9,872 bases of DNA from the NCBI GenBank assembly GCA_003248865.1, contig QFPK01000043.1, positions 1-9,872 of the forward strand, in the 5' to 3' direction. Below the pieces are notes generated by a model that did no database searches, was not told where the DNA came from, and was given only the letters and a program-made list of their open reading frames with translations. This DNA comes from Sphingomonas sp. GTDB taxonomy: Bacteria; Pseudomonadota; Alphaproteobacteria; Sphingomonadales; Sphingomonadaceae. Below, one piece after another: positions 6,337 to 9,872 of the stretch (the first letter of the stretch is position 1; each line of letters opens with the position of its first letter). The translations under genes and the position numbers were made by a program.

Positions 6337-6979
6337 GCCCGGTGCGACCCAAAGGGTGCGCCTTGGCGCACAACCGCGTTCCCAAAATGAGAATATGTCG
6401 CGGATGCAAGGTGCGCTTTGGGTAGGCGGTAGGAGACGGAATAAGCGCCCGGTGAGCCATGCCTGAACCGGGCTGCAAGTTGGACCAGCGTCACCGGCAC
6501 TCGTTCATTGGGAGGCTCGGAGGTGACAGTTGGTCTTCACGATGATAGGGTCACGGCGTGAAATCGGCGGAATGCACGGATCGAGTCGGATTGTTTCCTA
6601 CGTTCCTCGCTTGACGATAGATCCCGAAAGTACGGTTTTTCGGGGTACTCCGGAAAAATCCAATAATTTCAAAAGCCAGCGGTTTTGCCGGGATGGCTGA
6701 CGGTATATCGCTGCGAAAAATATTTTTAATGAAGATATTTCAAGGTGTTATGTTGCCAATCAATAATCGAGTGGGAGTGAGTTCTGCCGATACCATGATC
6801 GGAATTCCGGCTGGATCATCATGTCGCGTACTCGGATGATTCCGTGTGTGTGCATGAACGGACGAAGTTACAGAAACATATCTCACTTACGAGCGTCCCA
6901 AGAGGCAGGCGCAAGGGCTGTTTTGGGGCAGTTCAAACCACCACAAGCGTGAAACGGAATGCTTGGAATTAGAGGCGGA
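6337..6979. other. Gene-free stretch with AT-rich core
   Basis: No ORF here has a convincing start or family match. It contains a 16-bp palindrome GTGCGCC-TT-GGCGCAC (6356-6371) and an inverted repeat ACCCAAAG/CTTTGGGT (6347-6354 and 6416-6423). A hairpin-like CCCGAAA/TTTCGGG (6623-6629 and 6638-6644) overlaps a second pairing, AGTAC/GTACT (6629-6633 and 6645-6649). A 12-bp palindrome AAAAATATTTTT lies at 6716-6727. From about 6655 to 6770 the sequence is far richer in A and T than the rest of the window. A 32-codon frame at 6854-6952 has no ribosome-binding site. The stretch may hold decayed sequence or the control region of a lost gene. Confidence 0.5.
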
Positions 6980-8167
6980 TTACGCCATTCCGACGCGCAG
7001 CTGCCGTTCGATCGGTCTCTTTTCCGCTTTATCGCAGTTTCTGGACGCAGCACCGGCACGTGACACCGCCTGTTTCGGCAGCACCAGCAGGCTCAATGCA
7101 TAGCCAATGATGGCGCTCCCGCCATAGCCGACAATCGGCGTGGGATAGTTTCCAAGGGCGGCCGCCAGGATCGCGGCGGACCAGGCCGCACCGAAGGCGG
7201 CGTAGGCCGAGCGGTTTGCAGGATCACGGTTCCACCCGACGATGGCCGGAACAAGCAGCAGCGCCGATCCGGCCACCACTGCCATTCCGGCTGCGGTGTG
7301 AACGTCGAAAGACGAATAGAGGATCTGATCGACATAGGGTGCGGCCGGTAGATCGTCGGCACGAACCAGCGTTGCGGCGAATCCGGCAATGCCCGTGGCG
7401 GCGGTTGCAAGGATATGCCTGTCGGGGCGCATGATCGCGAGGGTAGCCAGACCCAGCGCCAGCATGCCGGCCATTGCCCGGTCGGGTTGAAGCGCCATTG
7501 CAACGACGGCCGCCAGGATGCCTACAGTCGCAAGGGCGTTGCGGGTTCGCGAAAAGCAGACAAGCATCATTGGCAACAGGATCAGGCTCGGCTGGACGGA
7601 CAATCCGCCGAGATTGACCCAGCGCGCCGCGCCATCGGCCCTCTCACCCAGCAGCGCAGTCGCCAGCAGTGCACCCGCCATCACCGCGATCGCCCCGCCG
7701 GCCCCGCCGGCAGATTGCCGCCCCCTGGCCTCGAAACGGCAGGGCAGGGCCAGCATTACAAGCCCGATGACCAGTGCAACGGCGTTGATCCAGAGATAGC
7801 GGGCCGGCGCACCAGCGCTCATCATATAGGCCAACCCCAGCGCAACCGCACAGATCGCGCATATGATGCCGAGAGCGCGAGGGTTGCGCATCATGGCGTT
7901 GGTGAAATGCACGGCAATCGAACCTCTAGAACGAAAAGCGCCACCGCCGGTCAATGAGGCTGAAAAACGAAGCAGATGCGATGCAACAGCGCGCGGCATG
8001 AGGCCGAACAGGCTGCCGAGTGCGAATAGAAGCGCCTTGCTGTCATCCGCTATACCCGCCGTTTCGCAGCGGACGGCCAATCCCCATGACTGCAGCGACG
8101 ACGGTAGCATCGCCTGCAAGGCACGACAGGCAAGGCTGGCAATAGTGCGCCGCAGCCCGGAGCTCAT
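6980..8167 (-). CDS. SEDS (FtsW/RodA)-like membrane protein, probably non-catalytic
   Basis: A 395-residue polytopic membrane protein. Residues about 100-365 resemble FtsW/RodA/SpoVE (SEDS) glycosyltransferases: ARWVNLGGLSVQPS (181-194) matches the RW..LGG.S.QPSE loop, QPDRAMAG (227-234) matches QPDLGTA, and PIVGYGGSAIIGY (344-356) matches the P.VSYGGSS end motif. By my manual alignment the loop that reads HTDF in RodA is HTAA here (290-293; the third codon is at 7292-7294), so the catalytic Asp would be Ala, and the preceding extracellular loop is very short. Residues 1-75 form an extra N-terminal domain with ALLFALGSLFGLMPRA (45-60). ATG 8167 has GGGAGG 7 bases upstream and an ATGA overlap with the PadR gene; longer upstream frames to 8401 are inside padR. 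A divergent SEDS relative is likely; its function is unknown. Confidence 0.75.
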   Translation of the reverse strand: MSSGLRRTIASLACRALQAMLPSSLQSWGLAVRCETAGIADDSKALLFALGSLFGLMPRAVASHLLRFSASLTGGGAFRSRGSIAVHFTNAMMRNPRALGIICAICAVALGLAYMMSAGAPARYLWINAVALVIGLVMLALPCRFEARGRQSAGGAGGAIAVMAGALLATALLGERADGAARWVNLGGLSVQPSLILLPMMLVCFSRTRNALATVGILAAVVAMALQPDRAMAGMLALGLATLAIMRPDRHILATAATGIAGFAATLVRADDLPAAPYVDQILYSSFDVHTAAGMAVVAGSALLLVPAIVGWNRDPANRSAYAAFGAAWSAAILAAALGNYPTPIVGYGGSAIIGYALSLLVLPKQAVSRAGAASRNCDKAEKRPIERQLRVGMA

Positions 8168-8472
8168 ATGGTCGCCTCCCGAAACGGCTTTTCCAGCACC
8201 GTCTGGCCGGGCGGATTGGCGCGGGCGAACTGCACGCCACTGGCGGTCAGCCGATAGGCATGGCGCGGCGGGCGCCCGCCTTCCACGGGCTGTTGCCATT
8301 CGGCCTCGAGATAGCCTTGTGCTTCCAGGCGAATGAGGAGCGGATAGAGTGTGCCGGATTTGACACTTGCCAGCCGCGCCAGTTCGTAGCCGTGGGACCA
8401 CCCCCCACGGGCGTCGAGCAGGACAGAGAGGATGGTTCTGGGGTGGGACGAGAGGGCTCGTTGACGAGTCAT
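8164..8472 (-). CDS. PadR-family transcriptional repressor
   Basis: A compact 102-residue PadR regulator consisting of little more than the winged-helix domain plus a short tail. Diagnostic motifs are HGYELARL (27-34), VKSGTLYPLLIRLEAQGYLE (37-56) and the wing GRPPRHAYRLTASG (66-79). PadR proteins with this short C-terminus dimerise and usually repress the gene pair they belong to. The stop codon overlaps the start of the SEDS-like gene (ATGA), so the two are almost certainly one operon. The ATG at 8472 has no recognisable ribosome-binding site and lies 4 bases from a perfect 26-bp palindrome, which suggests autoregulation and a short or absent leader. The inducing signal cannot be read from the sequence. 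Confidence 0.92.
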   Translation of the reverse strand: MTRQRALSSHPRTILSVLLDARGGWSHGYELARLASVKSGTLYPLLIRLEAQGYLEAEWQQPVEGGRPPRHAYRLTASGVQFARANPPGQTVLEKPFREATI

Positions 8473-8476
8473 ATGT

Positions 8477-8507
8477 AATAACTCTATCTAGATAGAGTTA
8501 TTGTCAA
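8477..8507 (-). promoter_or_regulatory. PadR promoter with perfect 26-bp palindromic operator
   Basis: The arms AATAACTCTATCT (8477-8489) and AGATAGAGTTATT (8490-8502) are exact reverse complements with no spacer and a TCTAGA centre. On the minus strand a consensus -35 box TTGACA (8507-8502) abuts the palindrome, which therefore fills the spacer and -10 region; with 17-base spacing the -10 would be the poor GAGTTA (8484-8479). Palindromes of this TATCTAGATA character are typical upstream of short PadR regulators. Bound repressor would block RNA polymerase directly. The palindrome and -35 are seen; binding by this PadR is inferred. Confidence 0.8.
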
Positions 8508-8661
8508 ACGCTAAATAGCCGACGCGCGGCCCGCATCTTCCCGTCTGCCCGGCCTTCAAAAACGCCTACTCGCGATTGCCAGAGGCTGGATATGGAGAAT
8601 GAATCTTGATCATGAAGTGAAACAATGAGTAAATAATGAATTCAATTCAGAACTTGAATTG
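8508..8661. other. Porin 3' end and short intergenic spacer
   Basis: Between the PadR promoter and the porin stop (8647) I see no gene. A 7-bp inverted repeat CAATTCA (8643-8649) / TGAATTG (8655-8661) with a 5-base loop spans the porin stop codon; the transcribed strand continues into AT-rich sequence. It is too AT-rich to call a terminator with confidence. Confidence 0.3.
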
Positions 8662-9801
8662 TATTGTCAGCTCAATAAAGTCGATATCTTCGGACGTGCC
8701 GGTCATCCGAATAAAGTCGCCTGCGAAAAAATGCGTGTAGCTCGCGGTTAAGATCAGGTTTTCGGAGAGAGCGTATTCAGAGGTGAGCGAGGCGGCCGAG
8801 CCTACGAAGCGCTCGTCACTTCCTGATGGCAGGCGAATCAACTGGCCTGAAGGAGCATAGACGCCATCATTCGTGTCGAGGCGCCAGAAGACATTCACGT
8901 CTGCGGTCAGCGACCAATCCTTCAAGGGGCTGACAGTCAGGAAGGGGTGAATGTTGAAGAAATTGCGCGGGCCGAGCACTGCCGCCTCGGAGAAGTAATT
9001 CCCGCGTGGGAACAGAGGGTTGAAGGTGCCGAGGTTGGCGTCGGTCGGATCGCTGTCGCCGCTCGCGATGTTCGCACTTAACGCGATGCGCGGGCGCCAC
9101 GGCCTGTCCTGGAATGTAAAGCCGGTCTCGCTGGCGATTGTCCAGGCCGAGATGGTCCCGTCGCCGAAGCTGCCGAATTGATAGATCGCCTCCCAGTTCC
9201 AGTCCCATCCACGCTTGGCACCGTGAAATCGCGCGCCAATCGAGTGGCGTCTCTCTCGCGCTGTTCCTTGCGCGAAAGTACCCGCATTATCCCGATAGCC
9301 CAGATAGTAGAGATCGACTGCACCAGCTGCCAGCCAGTCCTTGCCCCCGACGGCATAGATCCCCCACAGAGCTTGGTCTTTGTTGGCTTCATCGTCGAAC
9401 ACGCCCGGAAGAGGGCGGCGCGGTTGGGTGATAAGCATGTCAACACGCCACTCCGGAAGTTCGACAATTGCGCGCACCGCATCGAAGGTGCGGCGCACGT
9501 TCGGGCCTTCGCGTGCGTCTACCAGTCGGCCTGAACCGAACAACAGCTCCTGTCGGCCGCCTCGCAGGGTCAGAGCCGCGTCCTGCCCGAGCGGGATGTT
9601 CAGATCGATGAAGGCGTTCTGCAGCGCGAGTTTGTTTTCGTCGACTGGACTCGGCCCACCCGCGCGGCCAGTCTCGATCGCGCTCGAAAGCTGCGCAAAG
9701 ACGCGCATGTGCGGCCCCAGAATGAGGTCGCCATGCAATGTGTAGCGCTGAAGCCAGACGCCGGCCTGGTCCTGCGTGTCCGTCGTCAGAACATTTGGCA
9801 C
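8647..9801 (-). CDS. Alginate-export-family outer-membrane porin, 5'-truncated
   Basis: The 384 residues match the alginate_exp (AlgE-like) outer-membrane beta-barrel family, used broadly by alphaproteobacteria for uptake or export of anionic or small organic compounds; alginate itself need not be the substrate. Landmarks are WLQRYTLHGDL (16-26), GRQELLFGSGRLVDAREGPN (82-101), FNPLFPRGNYFSEA (260-273) and the C-terminal IELTIQFKF (376-384), which ends in the Phe expected for barrel insertion. Alternating strands continue throughout. What is missing is the front: there is no signal peptide, and the usual first barrel strand is absent. The frame opens only at a TAA at 9817-9819, and the first usable start is a GTG at 9801 without a ribosome-binding site. 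The gene is therefore probably a non-functional remnant cut at about 9800, although the rest shows no frameshift. Confidence 0.8.
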   Translation of the reverse strand: MPNVLTTDTQDQAGVWLQRYTLHGDLILGPHMRVFAQLSSAIETGRAGGPSPVDENKLALQNAFIDLNIPLGQDAALTLRGGRQELLFGSGRLVDAREGPNVRRTFDAVRAIVELPEWRVDMLITQPRRPLPGVFDDEANKDQALWGIYAVGGKDWLAAGAVDLYYLGYRDNAGTFAQGTARERRHSIGARFHGAKRGWDWNWEAIYQFGSFGDGTISAWTIASETGFTFQDRPWRPRIALSANIASGDSDPTDANLGTFNPLFPRGNYFSEAAVLGPRNFFNIHPFLTVSPLKDWSLTADVNVFWRLDTNDGVYAPSGQLIRLPSGSDERFVGSAASLTSEYALSENLILTASYTHFFAGDFIRMTGTSEDIDFIELTIQFKF

Positions 9802-9850
9802 AACTCGCGGCGTAAGTTAGCGGAGTGCGGACCTCGTCTGGGGGTTGATG
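9802..9850. other. Probable junction next to truncated porin
   Basis: These 49 bases separate the last porin-like codons from the tail of the upstream frame. Nothing here looks like a porin promoter or signal-peptide code. It could be the terminal segment of a mobile element whose other end is outside the window; no matching inverted repeat or target duplication can be tested here. Confidence 0.3.
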
Positions 9851-9872
9851 TTAGGCGGCGAGCTTGCGGTGT
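9851..9872 (-). CDS. C-terminal tail of an unidentified gene (possible transposase)
   Basis: On the minus strand a frame enters from outside the window, reads HRKLAA and stops with TAA at 9851-9853. It lies 50 bases from the point where the porin loses its N-terminus and points the same way. A short basic tail followed by a non-coding end next to a truncated gene would suit a transposase at the edge of an insertion sequence. With six residues I cannot name the family, and chance openness of the frame is possible. Confidence 0.2.

Noticed and set aside
6012..6500. Minus-strand 162-codon frame upstream of and across arsR
   Set aside because: It overlaps arsR in a different frame and matches no family I recognise.
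6623..6644. CCCGAAA/TTTCGGG hairpin as an intrinsic terminator
   Set aside because: The T-run lies within the loop and arm rather than after the stem, and no gene ends just upstream on either strand.
6854..6952. Small plus-strand ORF of 32 codons
   Set aside because: No ribosome-binding site, no promoter and no recognisable product; chance length in this gap.
8168..8401. Extension of the SEDS-like protein to 473 residues
   Set aside because: The extra codons are padR read in another frame; ATG 8167 has GGGAGG at the right distance and an ATGA overlap with padR.
1..9872. CRISPR array, tRNA or rRNA genes
   Set aside because: No regularly spaced direct repeats and no tRNA- or rRNA-like sequence were seen on either strand.

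Overview
The window looks like an accessory, island- or plasmid-like stretch from a GC-rich alphaproteobacterium. A sphingomonad or rhizobial relative is plausible from the protein styles (DUF6088-type AbiEi, Acr3 plus ArsH arsenic operon, alginate-export-type porin), but no marker in the window fixes the genus. No rRNA, tRNA, CRISPR array or complete insertion sequence is visible.

Layout. 1-301: gene-free leader with GC-rich hairpins, ending in a clear promoter/operator. 302-1904 (+): a two-gene AbiE-type toxin-antitoxin operon, with the AbiEi antitoxin overlapping the AbiEii nucleotidyltransferase toxin. 6301 down to 1932 (-): a compact metal-resistance operon, arsR - arsC (LMW-phosphatase type) - arsC (glutaredoxin type) - acr3 - arsH - chrA. 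Most junctions overlap by 1-8 bases, and a perfect inverted repeat covers the arsR start codon. The operon converges on the toxin gene with only 27 bp between the stops. 6302-6979: a gene-free stretch of about 680 bp with an AT-rich core and several symmetric elements. 8472 down to 6980 (-): a PadR-family repressor overlapping a membrane protein of the FtsW/RodA (SEDS) family. That protein keeps the family's signature loops but appears to lack the catalytic aspartate. A perfect 26-bp palindrome abuts a consensus -35 box in front of it. 9801 down to 8647 (-): an outer-membrane porin of the alginate-export family that has lost its N-terminus. Just beyond it is the tail of another reading frame that runs off the window, suggesting a mobile-element or deletion junction.

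How the genes work together. In the ars operon, ArsR should sense As(III)/Sb(III) and release the promoter. Two unrelated arsenate reductases turn As(V) into As(III), Acr3 exports it, ArsH is an NADPH-flavin reductase/organoarsenical oxidase, and ChrA adds chromate efflux. The AbiE pair probably stabilises the element or acts in phage defence. PadR with the SEDS-like protein forms a self-contained regulator/effector pair whose role I cannot assign. It is the least conventional module here.
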